Shown piece after piece: positions 1-9,966 of a DNA stretch of 46,688 bases. A program made the position numbers and the translations under genes. The notes beneath the pieces are model-generated. The model was given only the letters and a program-made list of their open reading frames with translations, had not been told where the DNA came from and did no database searches. The stretch is from Candidatus Woesearchaeota archaeon (GTDB lineage Archaea; Nanobdellota; Nanobdellia; SCGC-AAA011-G17; JAFCDX01), in NCBI GenBank assembly GCA_017609465.1, contig JAFCDX010000006.1, positions 1 through 46,688 on the forward strand. Direction: 5' to 3'. Position 1 is the first letter of the stretch. Each line of letters opens with the position of its first letter.

Positions 1-35
1 TCAATAAAGTTTATATATTTAGAATCTTTAGTCAT
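1..35 (-). CDS. 5' end of a gene running off the window (MTKDSKYINFI...)
   Basis: ATG at 35 on the minus strand preceded by an SD-like AGAGGTGAT; open to the window edge. Confidence 0.35.
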   Translation of the reverse strand, partial: MTKDSKYINFI

Positions 36-39
36 ATTT

Positions 40-78
40 AATCACCTCTTGGTATTTTCGTAATAACTTGAGGTGATT
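40..78. repeat. 9-bp perfect inverted repeat AATCACCTC / GAGGTGATT
   Basis: AATCACCTC at 40-48 and GAGGTGATT at 70-78; the proximal arm overlaps the SD of the minus-strand gene. Confidence 0.6.
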
Positions 79-120
79 ATATTTTATATAAAATATGGGG
101 TTTCAGCACAGCCTGACAAC

Positions 121-136
121 CGAAAGGTTTAAAAAA
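121..136 (+). promoter_or_regulatory. archaeal BRE/TATA-type promoter (CGAAAGGTTTAAAAAA)
   Basis: Same motif class as 24871 (CGAAAGGTTTAAATA) and 28152. Confidence 0.55.
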
Positions 137-161
137 GGGGGGTTTTTATAGATAATGAAAA

Positions 162-581
162 ATGGCATTAAATTGTGGCGAATGTGGAGCAAAGATTACA
201 GGAAAACCTAAACATTGTAGTAATTGTGGAACTGAAATAATTTATCCTAAAAATATGAAGAAAGGAGAGGGTAATAAACATTACATAGCAATAATTGCAG
301 TTTTAGTCGCATTAGTCTCTATACTTATTTTCTTTATGAGTGGTGGAGCAAAGATTACAGGAAATGTTGTTCATAATATGGGTTGTGAAGAAATAACAAA
401 ATATAGAACAGAATATAAAACAGAGACTTATTATTCCAACTCCAAAAATTGCGATAGTTCTGTAGAATGCACATGTATACATGAAAGTTATTGGGGTTTA
501 GGAGCATGTGATAGTTGTAGGTGTTCCAAAAGAGTTTCATATCAAGTACCTTATACAGAGGAAAAATGTATGTGGGATTAA
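162..581 (+). CDS. zinc-ribbon membrane protein with Cys-rich C-terminus
   Basis: N-terminal CxxC..CxxC zinc ribbon (CGECGAKITGKPKHCSNCG), one TM helix, then ITGNVV and a Cys-rich tail. Confidence 0.6.
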   Translation: MALNCGECGAKITGKPKHCSNCGTEIIYPKNMKKGEGNKHYIAIIAVLVALVSILIFFMSGGAKITGNVVHNMGCEEITKYRTEYKTETYYSNSKNCDSSVECTCIHESYWGLGACDSCRCSKRVSYQVPYTEEKCMWD

Positions 582-583
582 AA

Positions 584-1075
584 ATGAAGTCAAAATTAAT
601 TATTGGATTACTGATAGTTTCAGTATTTTTATTAGCAGGTTGTAATGTAAATACAGGGGAGGTTGTTAAAGAAGTTAGAGAACAACTAACACAAGAAGAT
701 ATTAATAAAGTTATAACTTGTAATCCACCTTATATAAGATATGGTGCAGAATGTTGTTTAGACCAAAATAAAAATAGTATTTGTGATAATGATGAAAATA
801 TTGTTCCAAAACCACAATGGTCTTGTTCAGATACTGATAGAGGAAGTATATATGAAAAAGGAACTATTAAGGGAACTTCAAATGATGGTCAAGAATTTGG
901 TTCTATGACAGATTATTGTTCTAATGAAGATTATTTAAAGGAATACGAATGTGATAGTAAAGTGACAGCAGGGTGGGTTTCTGGATTAGTGCTTTGTGAT
1001 TATGGTTGTTCAAATGGGGCTTGTAAAGAAACATATATCCCGCCGGTAACACCATTACCAATAGGAATGTATTAA
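584..1075 (+). CDS. lipoprotein with CCLDQNxNxxCD motif
   Basis: Lipobox LLAGC after MKSKLIIGLLIVSVF; internal ATG at 584 preferred over the 521 start; paralogous to 10438-11319. Confidence 0.7.
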   Translation: MKSKLIIGLLIVSVFLLAGCNVNTGEVVKEVREQLTQEDINKVITCNPPYIRYGAECCLDQNKNSICDNDENIVPKPQWSCSDTDRGSIYEKGTIKGTSNDGQEFGSMTDYCSNEDYLKEYECDSKVTAGWVSGLVLCDYGCSNGACKETYIPPVTPLPIGMY

Positions 1076-1079
1076 TGCT

Positions 1080-2243
1080 ATGTTAATTCAAATACTTATT
1101 ATTCTTTTATTTATATGGATTATATTAGATTTACCTTTAATTATATATATAATATTTTGTTTATTAAGAAAAAAATCTAAAAAAATAAAAGATGTTAATT
1201 TTTTTGTATCTATTTTAATACCTTGTTATAATGAAGAAAAATACATTAAAAAATGTTTATTTTCTGTATCTAAACAATCCTATAAGAATTATGAAGTTAT
1301 TATAATTGATGATAATTCTAAAGATAATAGTTTAAAATTAATTAAAGAATTTATTTCAAAAAATAAACTTAAAAATTTTAAAATCTCAAGTTTAAATGAA
1401 AATATTGGGAGAGCAAAAGCATTAAATATAGGATTAAAAAAAGCAAAAGGAGAGTTAATTGTATTATTAGACGCCGATACAATTTTAAATGAAAATTCTT
1501 TAAAAAATATAATAAGTTATTTTGATAAAGATGTAGGAAGTGTTAGTGGAAACATACAAACTATTCAAAAGGAAAATAATTTAATAAATAAATTTCAAGA
1601 AATAGAATACGCATTATCACAAGAAGTTTTTAGATATGCACAAGGAATAAGCGGAAATTGTATAATTATTCCGGGTGCATTCTGTGCATATAAAAAAGAA
1701 TATATTGATAAAATTGAAGATGAAACATTATCAGAAGATTTTGATACTTCTTCAAAAATATTATCAAAGGGACTGAAAACTGTATTTGCAGAAGATGCTA
1801 TTGCATATACAGCAATACCTCAAAATTTAATTGATGTTATATCCCAAAGATTAAGATGGCAGCAAGGGGGGTTTGAAGTAGTTTCAAAATATCTTCTTAA
1901 ATTCCCAAGAAATTCCACTAAATTTTGGTATTTTTGGTTTATTTTTTCAGTTTTGCAAGGGAGTTTATTAAGAATGTTTATCTTAACACTTCTTCCTTTA
2001 TACATAATATATTCTAAACCAACTTTAATAATCTTGTTAGCCCATATCATATACACTAATTTTTTATATGCCATATTAATAATAACACATAATCATAAAT
2101 ATAAAAAAGGTAAAATAAGAAATTATTTTGGATTATTGCCTGCTTTAACAATTTATTATTTTTCAATATTCGCATTCGCGACTTATTTAGGGGTGCTTTG
2201 TGCAATAAAAGGAAATAAAGAATGGTTGAAAATAAGAAGATAG
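1080..2243 (+). CDS. glycosyltransferase family 2, membrane-anchored
   Basis: SILIPCYNEEKYIKKCL, IIIDDNSKDNS, LLDADT, QRLRWQQGG motifs of processive GT2; N- and C-terminal TM segments. Confidence 0.9.
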   Translation: MLIQILIILLFIWIILDLPLIIYIIFCLLRKKSKKIKDVNFFVSILIPCYNEEKYIKKCLFSVSKQSYKNYEVIIIDDNSKDNSLKLIKEFISKNKLKNFKISSLNENIGRAKALNIGLKKAKGELIVLLDADTILNENSLKNIISYFDKDVGSVSGNIQTIQKENNLINKFQEIEYALSQEVFRYAQGISGNCIIIPGAFCAYKKEYIDKIEDETLSEDFDTSSKILSKGLKTVFAEDAIAYTAIPQNLIDVISQRLRWQQGGFEVVSKYLLKFPRNSTKFWYFWFIFSVLQGSLLRMFILTLLPLYIIYSKPTLIILLAHIIYTNFLYAILIITHNHKYKKGKIRNYFGLLPALTIYYFSIFAFATYLGVLCAIKGNKEWLKIRR

Positions 2244-2542
2244 AAAAAATAAAGATTGGAATAAAATATATGGTAATAATTATTTTTATTATGTTAAGTA
2301 TAACTATGTTAAATTTATACTTTTTTAAAATAAATTTATCACCAAGTTTATGGACATTGATTTTAATTTATATCTTTTATATAATTCAACCATCAAAGTT
2401 AAGATATAAAATTTTAATGTTTATTCCTTTACTTCCAATAGAATTGTTAACGAGAACAAATATTTTACTTATGATAATTGGTTTTTTAGTATATTCTATG
2501 TATTGCACATTTATTTTATTAATTTATGTTAAAAAGAAATAA
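2222..2542 (+). CDS. small multi-pass membrane protein
   Basis: Hydrophobic ORF overlapping the 3' end of the GT2 gene. Confidence 0.5.
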   Translation: MVENKKIEKIKIGIKYMVIIIFIMLSITMLNLYFFKINLSPSLWTLILIYIFYIIQPSKLRYKILMFIPLLPIELLTRTNILLMIIGFLVYSMYCTFILLIYVKKK

Positions 2543-2545
2543 ATC

Positions 2546-2863
2546 TTAAGCGTCTTCTTCTGTATACCAAAAAGACAAAGTCCCAGAACTAGAATTACTC
2601 CACATGGAATTAATTAACTCTCCTTCTTCCAAGATAATATTCCCGCCTATATTTGCATTTGCTATTTTTCCCATTACTCCAAATTCAACAGCAAAGAAAG
2701 TATCATAATTAGCACCTCTTTTAATTCTCAATGTTCCTGTTATATCTGTGTTTGATTGAAGCATGATATGCCATATTCTCCATCTCTTGCCTGCTGGCAC
2801 TGTTGTTCCTGTTAAATCCTTATTGCCCCCGCCTGCACCAAATACATTTGTTTCTATGTAATT
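2546..2863 (-). pseudogene. 3' remnant of a larger gene (...NVFGAGGGNKDLTGTTVPAGKRWRIWHIMLQ...FWYTEEDA)
   Basis: Frame continues upstream of the GTG at 2800 with no good start until an in-frame stop; 5' end abuts the promoter of the next gene. Confidence 0.4.
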
Positions 2864-2873
2864 GGAAGTTACA

Positions 2874-2892
2874 AATAGAAAGATTTATAAAG
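2874..2892 (+). promoter_or_regulatory. archaeal promoter AATAGAAAGATTTATAAAG
   Basis: BRE-like AATAGAAAG + TTTATAAA about 35-40 nt upstream of the ATG at 2925. Confidence 0.55.
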
Positions 2893-2924
2893 GAATATAT
2901 GGATATTACTTAATAGTGGTTAAA

Positions 2925-4403
2925 ATGGCAGATCATAATATAAAAAAGCCTTTAGAAATACATAGAAAGAGAATAATAGGTGAAATATTCACAAAGCTTG
3001 ATCCACTTAAGTATGAAAAGAAATTAGATATTAAAGAATTTTATGATAATGCTTTAGAATATTTTACTAAGCAAGCTGAAGGAGAATACACAATATTAAA
3101 TATAAATTTAAATCCTGAACAAAATTCTCTGATATATCCTGATTCTGTTATAGATATGAGGTTACCGTTAGTTTATACATATCCAAAAGAGCCATTACCT
3201 GAAGACCTTGAAAAATTAATATCTGAAGGTATGAATAATGGAGATGCATTTACATATGTTCCTGGAAGCTTGGAAAGTTTAAGAGAAGAAAGTATGAGTA
3301 TAGACCAAGAGAACACATTAGCTATAGGAAAAAGTCAAAACAATTATGAAGAAATAAATGGTAAAAAAACAAAATTAATAAAAGAATTGATGGTTGCTGG
3401 AGAAAACTTGGCTACATTAAGAGCATATGGTATTGGAAATGAAGATGAGGAATTTTTAAAATTATTTATTGATTGTTTTAGTGATGTTTTGGATACATTT
3501 GTTGGTATTAATTACCATTTAATGCGTGGAAGAGAATCAAGACTTGCAAATGGTATAAGAAAGGAAAAAGAAGAACAAGAAAAAGAGAAAAAATCAGAGA
3601 TAGAATTAAGGGAACAATCACAAGAAAGACAAAGAACAAAATCAATTGACCAACCAGGTGTTGGATATACAGTACCAAGCAGATTGAATGATACAATAGG
3701 ACAGATGCAATTTGAATTTGATCAAAGCATAGGAATATATGGTTATGTTAACGAATCATTCAGAAAATTATTTGGAGAACCTATAGAATCATTTTATAAT
3801 GAAAAGGAAAGAGAGATTTCCTTATTTAATGGATTTTTAGTTGACCAATTTTGCAAAGATAAAAAATATTCTAATGAAATTAGAGAAAATGCAGTTCTTG
3901 CTGCAATGTCTTTATTGACTCCAACAAACGATAGATTATTCAAAGGGGCAGATAAACAATCTTTGTTTGATAATATAGAAAGATCAACAAACCTTTTAGA
4001 GTTATATGTGGAGAGCAAGGACATTAATTTCACGATATTAAGAAAATTGTTAAAATCTATGGATAACATAATTGGAAATTCACAAAATCCGCTACCTGAC
4101 TTTTTGGAATTATCTAGAAGGTATTCAACATTAGTTCTTCCAAGTAATTATGGTTTTGGAGGACAGGATGAATTCAAAAGAGAATATCCAGTAAAACATT
4201 CTCTTTACAGACTTCCTACTTTGCTTGTAAATGAAAGAAAAAGGTCTGATAAGAACTTTGCAAAAGATAATAAGGAAAAAAGAAAATATGGGTGGAGTGT
4301 AGTAGATTTTATACAAAATAATTTAGTCCCTATTGTATGTGAAGAAGGTTATAATTATAAAGAAGAATTTAAAGACTTTATACAATCAAGTAATTCAAAG
4401 TAA
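2925..4403 (+). CDS. conserved hypothetical protein (493 aa), charged central region
   Basis: Long ORF; start at 2925 placed downstream of the TATA box that lies inside the longer ORF (2862). Confidence 0.6.
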   Translation: MADHNIKKPLEIHRKRIIGEIFTKLDPLKYEKKLDIKEFYDNALEYFTKQAEGEYTILNINLNPEQNSLIYPDSVIDMRLPLVYTYPKEPLPEDLEKLISEGMNNGDAFTYVPGSLESLREESMSIDQENTLAIGKSQNNYEEINGKKTKLIKELMVAGENLATLRAYGIGNEDEEFLKLFIDCFSDVLDTFVGINYHLMRGRESRLANGIRKEKEEQEKEKKSEIELREQSQERQRTKSIDQPGVGYTVPSRLNDTIGQMQFEFDQSIGIYGYVNESFRKLFGEPIESFYNEKEREISLFNGFLVDQFCKDKKYSNEIRENAVLAAMSLLTPTNDRLFKGADKQSLFDNIERSTNLLELYVESKDINFTILRKLLKSMDNIIGNSQNPLPDFLELSRRYSTLVLPSNYGFGGQDEFKREYPVKHSLYRLPTLLVNERKRSDKNFAKDNKEKRKYGWSVVDFIQNNLVPIVCEEGYNYKEEFKDFIQSSNSK

Positions 4404-4745
4404 TTTCTTAGCCATTTTATAGATATCCTTATGAGCTCTTCTTGAAAATTCACCTGAAAAAGTTTTAGGAATATGCAATAACTCATGCAAAATAGTCTGA
4501 TTTTGTTCTCTTTCTGATTCTCTCTCAAAATTATGGTCATTAAATGTTATAACATAAAAAGGATTTATATGAGGGTATGGCAATTGAAGTGTCTTGAAGA
4601 AGCCGGATATTTTTGCAACTGTTTTTGTATTGCATGTATATCTGTAGAAATGAATTCTGTCAAAATCAATATGATTTAAATTCAATTTTCTTGCTATAAC
4701 AATTGCACGCTCTTTCAATTCAGGAGCCTCTTTGTAAGTCACCAT
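4395..4745 (-). CDS. putative zinc metallopeptidase (phage-type metallopeptidase family)
   Basis: HELLH (HExxH) motif in a ~116 aa protein with YRYTCNTKTVAKISGFFK...PFYVITF. Confidence 0.65.
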   Translation of the reverse strand: MVTYKEAPELKERAIVIARKLNLNHIDFDRIHFYRYTCNTKTVAKISGFFKTLQLPYPHINPFYVITFNDHNFERESEREQNQTILHELLHIPKTFSGEFSRRAHKDIYKMAKKLL

Positions 4746-4808
4746 CTATTAATCACCAGTATTACTATGAACAACAAAGTTTAAATATTTAATCAGTATT
4801 TAAAAGAT

Positions 4809-5360
4809 ATGAAAAAATTAATGATATTGTTGATTGCAATTCCTTTCTTGATTGCAGCATGCGGAGATACAACAGGAAATGTAATAAAAGAATCTTGTGA
4901 TGAACCATACATATTCGTTGGGGGAGAATGCTGTTTAGACCAGAATGATAATGATATATGCGACAAGGATGAAGTAGTTAAAGTATTACCTTCAATAAAA
5001 GAAGAATGTGTTATTAATGACAATGCATTATCTTGCATATCTGCAGAAGCTAATTCTGATGGAACTGTGAAAATAACATTAAGGCACAATAAATTTGGAA
5101 TTGCATCACCGACAAAAATATCATTGCCTAATGTAAATTCATGCTCAGAATCTTTTTCAGGGGAAGTTGAAGATGGATTTGATTACAAAGATAGCAAAGA
5201 ATTTGTATTAAATTGTGACATTGACAAAGGATATATTGATTCTCCTATTTATGTAAATTACAAGACATACGAGCCTACAAATTCAAATGGTCCTCAATTT
5301 GCACCATACACAATATGGAACACAGAATTAGAAGGTAGATTAGTAACTGTTGTTTCTTAA
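4809..5360 (+). CDS. lipoprotein with CCLDQNDNDICD motif
   Basis: Lipobox LIAAC; GDTTGNVIK; YIFVGGECCLDQNDNDICDKDE. Confidence 0.7.
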   Translation: MKKLMILLIAIPFLIAACGDTTGNVIKESCDEPYIFVGGECCLDQNDNDICDKDEVVKVLPSIKEECVINDNALSCISAEANSDGTVKITLRHNKFGIASPTKISLPNVNSCSESFSGEVEDGFDYKDSKEFVLNCDIDKGYIDSPIYVNYKTYEPTNSNGPQFAPYTIWNTELEGRLVTVVS

Positions 5361-5953
5361 AATATTGCAGAAGAGAAGAATACAAGAATTATTCCCATTG
5401 CCAATGCTGTAAAGTAAACTGGCTTGTTCCACCTTAACACTTTAGCCCCATCAAAATTACCAAAGGGTATTAAGTTAAATAATCCTAACCATGCATTTAT
5501 CAGGAATCCGTAAGAAGCTATAAAATTTATAACTCCAAAACTTACTGTGTAGAATATTATTAAAAACACTAGAGCTATTATCATATTTGTTAAAGGACCT
5601 GCCAAAGATAATTTTCCGTTTCTTTCCCTTGAAACATATCCTGATATCATTACTGCTCCTGGTGCAGCTATTATGAATCCAAAGAAGCTCATTACCAATG
5701 CTAAAAACAGCATATTGTCAAAACTTCTGAATTCTGCATGACATCCGTATTTTTGCGCCAGTATTTTATGAGCCAGTTCATGAAAAACAAATCCTGTTCC
5801 AACAGATATTGCAGATACTAATAACATGAAAAAGAAACTTACATTAAACAAACCACCAAGACCTCCTGAGAGAACTATACCAAAAGCTATTGAAATCAAT
5901 GCCCATGCCTTAAACAAATCCTTAATTTCCCTGTCAGAAGTTCTCATTTTCAT
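5357..5953 (-). CDS. site-2 protease-like M50 metalloprotease
   Basis: HELAH motif plus NLIPFGNFDGAKVLRW (NPDG-like) within a multi-TM protein. Confidence 0.85.
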   Translation of the reverse strand: MKMRTSDREIKDLFKAWALISIAFGIVLSGGLGGLFNVSFFFMLLVSAISVGTGFVFHELAHKILAQKYGCHAEFRSFDNMLFLALVMSFFGFIIAAPGAVMISGYVSRERNGKLSLAGPLTNMIIALVFLIIFYTVSFGVINFIASYGFLINAWLGLFNLIPFGNFDGAKVLRWNKPVYFTALAMGIILVFFSSAIF

Positions 5954-5985
5954 GTTAAAAATAAAAATTTCATTTATTTAAATGT

Positions 5986-6687
5986 TTACTTTAAATTTTT
6001 CAGTTTTCCGAATTTGAATATCTTATCTTCTACTATGAATACTTCAAAATTTGATAAATCATTTTGTAAAAAAGGGCTTAAAGTTTTTTCATTTGTTATG
6101 TCTATTCCTTGTGTTACTAAATTTAGAGAAGGCATTACAATTAAAATTTTATTTTTCCATTTTCCTTTTAAGAAGCACTTGAATCTTTCATAAGGCCTTT
6201 CCTTGAATGAAATTGCCGGATGTTCGTGTCCTATTATTATTGTTTCTATGTCTTTTAGAATTTCCTTTTTTGGTATTTCATGTCCATGTATTATTAAGAT
6301 GTTGTTTATTTTATAATAATCTATCAATTTTAAATTCTTGAATTTCTTGCTTATGATTTTGTCATGATTTCCTTTTATGACTATTAATTCATAATTTAAA
6401 AATAGATTTAATATTTCAGATATATCTTTTGTTTCCTGAAAAGATGCTGAGCCAAATTCGTGCTTCAAGTCACCATTTATTATTACTTTCTTTATTTCAA
6501 ATTTTTTTAGAATATTTTCTATCTTTTTTATTAAATCTCTTAGCTGAAACTTGGGTATTAGAATTCCTTGTTTGTTTAAAACTTCCTCATAACCCATATG
6601 CAGGTCTGAAAGTATTAATGTTTTTTCCCTTTTTAAATATAAGAACAAATCTTCAGCAATTATGTTATCGTGAATTTTCATCATCAA
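5986..6687 (-). CDS. metallophosphoesterase (calcineurin-like, archaeal COG1407 type)
   Basis: DLHMG, INGDLKH, IKGNHD, IIHGHE, IIGHEHP motifs. Confidence 0.85.
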   Translation of the reverse strand: MMMKIHDNIIAEDLFLYLKREKTLILSDLHMGYEEVLNKQGILIPKFQLRDLIKKIENILKKFEIKKVIINGDLKHEFGSASFQETKDISEILNLFLNYELIVIKGNHDKIISKKFKNLKLIDYYKINNILIIHGHEIPKKEILKDIETIIIGHEHPAISFKERPYERFKCFLKGKWKNKILIVMPSLNLVTQGIDITNEKTLSPFLQNDLSNFEVFIVEDKIFKFGKLKNLK

Positions 6688-6839
6688 AGGTTGTCATCTT
6701 CTATGACTTCCCTCAAAAGAGTTTCTGCATTGTAATCATCCTTTACGTCATTGCTTCCACAAGCAGGGCATTTCTTGGGAATGCTTTCTCCTCTTGTCAC
6801 AAACCTGTATGAGCAGGATTTGCAAAAGTATTTTGTCAT
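6684..6839 (-). CDS. 51-aa zinc-ribbon protein (absent from the ORF track)
   Basis: MTKYFCKSCSYRFVTRGESIPKKCPACGSNDVKDDYNAETLLREVIEDDNL; two CxxC pairs; stop overlaps the start of the metallophosphoesterase. Confidence 0.7.
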   Translation of the reverse strand: MTKYFCKSCSYRFVTRGESIPKKCPACGSNDVKDDYNAETLLREVIEDDNL

Positions 6840-6873
6840 GATATGGAGAATTAAAATTAATATTTAAAGTTTA

Positions 6874-7797
6874 TTATATTAAATCAATATTTAATCTTTC
6901 TTTATTTTCTATGTTAAATATTTCATTGCCAATGCCCTTTCCCATATAATAAAAAGATTCATGAATAATCCCTCCAAAAAGATTAAACACGTTTCTCTTT
7001 TGCCTGTAATAAATTAAATCAGCATCAGTTATGTTTGCCAAATTCTTTGTAAGATTTACAGCAAATTCCTCATCACCAACATAATCTATCAGGCCATTGT
7101 CCTTTGCCTCAACACCAAGGTAAATATAACCGTTTGCAAGATTCCTAACAGTTGATTCAGGCAAATCCCTGTTAATTGAAACCTGCTCCAAGAAATAATC
7201 ATATATCTTATTAATTGTTTTTTCCAACAATGCTCTTTCCTGTGAGGTTAAATTCTTGTAAGGGCTTCCAGTATCTTTGTATTTTCCTGCAGTTATGCTC
7301 TGATATTTAACACCATATTTTTCAAGCAATCCTGAAAACTCAAGATAAGACCCTCTTACACCAATGCTTCCTGTAATTGACATTGGATATGCAACTATTT
7401 CATCTGCTGCAGAAGCAACCCAATAACCGCCACTTGCACCTATGTCTCTTATTAAAGCAACAGTTGGTTTTTTTGCATTTTTTATCTTGTCTGCTATTAT
7501 CTCAGAAGCTATGACTGTCCCTCCTGGAGAATTAATATCAATGATTATTGCCTTAACAGAAGAATCACTTTCAGCTTTATCAATATAACTTCCTATAATA
7601 TCAGGGTCAACCTCTTCTGAACCAATGCCTGAAGAAATTCCTATAACTCCCTCTATTGGAATTACAGCTATTCTGTTTTCCATTTTAACATTTATCTCTG
7701 TAGCTATCAATGAGGCCAAATAGGCAAAAACTACAATTCCAATTATAACCAAGATTATTATCTTGAATTTACTTTTTCTATGTATGTTTTTGACCAT
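6874..7797 (-). CDS. sppA: signal peptide peptidase SppA (S49)
   Basis: INSPGGTVIASEIIADKI, GASGGYWVASAADEIVA, GSIGVRGSY motifs; N-terminal TM. Confidence 0.9.
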   Translation of the reverse strand: MVKNIHRKSKFKIIILVIIGIVVFAYLASLIATEINVKMENRIAVIPIEGVIGISSGIGSEEVDPDIIGSYIDKAESDSSVKAIIIDINSPGGTVIASEIIADKIKNAKKPTVALIRDIGASGGYWVASAADEIVAYPMSITGSIGVRGSYLEFSGLLEKYGVKYQSITAGKYKDTGSPYKNLTSQERALLEKTINKIYDYFLEQVSINRDLPESTVRNLANGYIYLGVEAKDNGLIDYVGDEEFAVNLTKNLANITDADLIYYRQKRNVFNLFGGIIHESFYYMGKGIGNEIFNIENKERLNIDLI

Positions 7798-8246
7798 TTT
7801 TCAGTCCATCTTTTATTTCCTGAGTATAAAACATAAAACAAGTCAATTAAAAACAACAATGATAAGTTAGTTAATGCAAGTGATTTTGTTATGTTTCTTA
7901 TTAATATTTGTCTTAATCTTAATTTCTTCTCATCTGACTTAACCATTATCTTTACAATCATTTTTCCCAAAGTCTGTCCTAACTTGTATTCTAATGCAAC
8001 AAAGTAAATGTATGTTGCAAAAACAGATATTATTGAAATTATGAACAATAACTGATTTAATTCTGCTGATGAGATTCCAGATATGTAATTGTAAGTTTCA
8101 AGAATCCCCTTATCACCCATGTCTCCTACCAATTCATTTATTTTATTTCTAAAAGGCAATGAAACCAATAAATTAACTATGAATATATCAATTACAAATG
8201 CAAATCCTCTTCTCCATAAAGAAACTCTTTTATCTCCTCTTTTCAT
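7758..8246 (-). CDS. RDD family membrane protein
   Basis: WRRGFAFVIDIFIV start and GQTLGKMIVKIMV motif; TM helices. Confidence 0.8.
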   Translation of the reverse strand: MKRGDKRVSLWRRGFAFVIDIFIVNLLVSLPFRNKINELVGDMGDKGILETYNYISGISSAELNQLLFIISIISVFATYIYFVALEYKLGQTLGKMIVKIMVKSDEKKLRLRQILIRNITKSLALTNLSLLFLIDLFYVLYSGNKRWTEKWSKTYIEKVNSR

Positions 8247-8300
8247 TGTTATAGATAAATATATAATATATTTAAATGTTTTTATGAAATATATAATAAA

Positions 8301-9899
8301 ATGACAGAAGAAATTGATAACATACTAAAGAAAATGAGAATGAATCTTGCTAAAAAGCATTCTCTAAAGAAAATTCCATCCAATATTGAAATGTTAAAAT
8401 ATTTGTCTGAAAAACCTAAAAACATTATTACAAAGCCCACAAGAACAATTTCAGGTGTTGCTCCTGTTGCTGTTATGACAAAGCCGATTAAATGTCCTCA
8501 TGGAAAATGTATAATGTGCCCGGGAGGTCCAGATTCTCATTTTGGTAATATACCTCAAAGTTATACAGGAAAAGAGCCTGCAACAATGAGGGGAATAAGA
8601 AACGAATTTGATCCTTATCTTCAAGTGTTTAACAGATTAGAGCATTACATTTTGTTAAATCAAAACCCCGAGAAAGTTGAAATAATAATAATGGGAGGAA
8701 CCTTTCCTAGTTTTGATAAAAGATATCAAGGTAATTTTGTGAAATATGTATTTAAGGCCTTAAATGATTTTTCTGAATTGTTTTATAATAAAGATAATTT
8801 TGATTTTGTTAAATTCAGGGATTTCTTTGAATTGCACAAAGACAAGAATGATGTTGAAAGATTTGAAAGAGTTAAAAGAAAACTGAAAAAATTAAAGGGA
8901 AAATGCGAACTGGAAAAAGAAAAGTTGAGAAACGAGAAAGCAAAGATAAGGTGTGTTGCTTTATGCATTGAGACACGTCCCGATTATTGCAAGAAAGAAC
9001 ATATAAAACAAATGCTTAAACTTGGATGTACAAGAGTTGAATTGGGTATTCAGTCCATTTATGATGATATCTTAAAGAAAATAAAAAGAGGGCATAATGT
9101 TGATGATACTGTCAAGGCAACAAGATTATTAAAAAATTCTTTTTTGAAAGTTGGATATCATGTTATGGTGGGCTTGCCTGGTTCTGACAAGAAAAGAGAC
9201 ATTGAAATGTTCAAGGAATTGTTTTCAAATGAAGATTTTAAGCCTGATGCCTTGAAAATATATCCTTGTCTTGTGTTAAAGGGAACTGAATTGTATAATT
9301 TATATAATAAGAAAAAGTATAAGCCTCTTGATTTGAAAAAAGCTTCTGATATTATATCTGACATAAAAAAATATATTCCGGAATATTGCAGAGTAATGAG
9401 AATTCAGAGGGATGTTCCAACTTATGCTACTGAAGCGGGTCCTGAAAAAACTAATTTGAGGCAGTATGTTGAAGAGCTTTGCATTGAAAAAAATATTAAA
9501 TGTAAATGCATAAGGTGTCGTGAACCCAGAAATAAAAAAATTGATTGGAATAATGTTAAATTGTTGAGAAAAGATTATGATGCTTCTGAAGGTCATGAAG
9601 TGTTTTTGTCTTATGAGGATGTCAAGAACAACATATTGATTGGTTTTTTGAGATTGAGAATCTTTGATAAAAAAGTTGGTGTTAGGGAATTGCATGTTTA
9701 TGGGAAGTCAGTTGAAATTGGAAAGAAAGGAGATGTTCAGCATAAAGGTCTGGGAAAGAAATTGGTTCTTGAGGCAGAGAAGATTGCAAAGAAAAAGAAT
9801 TGTGATAAAATGTATATTATTTCTGGTGTTGGTGTTAAGGAGTATTATAAAAAATTAGGTTATAGAAAAGATGGTGTTTATGTTGGGAAGAGATTGTAA
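8301..9899 (+). CDS. elp3: Elp3-type tRNA uridine(34) acetyltransferase / radical SAM protein
   Basis: CPHGKCIMCPGGP cluster, RxELGIQS-type motifs, C-terminal GNAT domain (GLGKKLVLEAEKIA). Confidence 0.93.
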   Translation: MTEEIDNILKKMRMNLAKKHSLKKIPSNIEMLKYLSEKPKNIITKPTRTISGVAPVAVMTKPIKCPHGKCIMCPGGPDSHFGNIPQSYTGKEPATMRGIRNEFDPYLQVFNRLEHYILLNQNPEKVEIIIMGGTFPSFDKRYQGNFVKYVFKALNDFSELFYNKDNFDFVKFRDFFELHKDKNDVERFERVKRKLKKLKGKCELEKEKLRNEKAKIRCVALCIETRPDYCKKEHIKQMLKLGCTRVELGIQSIYDDILKKIKRGHNVDDTVKATRLLKNSFLKVGYHVMVGLPGSDKKRDIEMFKELFSNEDFKPDALKIYPCLVLKGTELYNLYNKKKYKPLDLKKASDIISDIKKYIPEYCRVMRIQRDVPTYATEAGPEKTNLRQYVEELCIEKNIKCKCIRCREPRNKKIDWNNVKLLRKDYDASEGHEVFLSYEDVKNNILIGFLRLRIFDKKVGVRELHVYGKSVEIGKKGDVQHKGLGKKLVLEAEKIAKKKNCDKMYIISGVGVKEYYKKLGYRKDGVYVGKRL

Positions 9900-9966
9900 A
9901 GTATTTATTATTAATATATGGGTATTTTATTTAATATTTTTAATTTTTATATACAATTCATCATTT

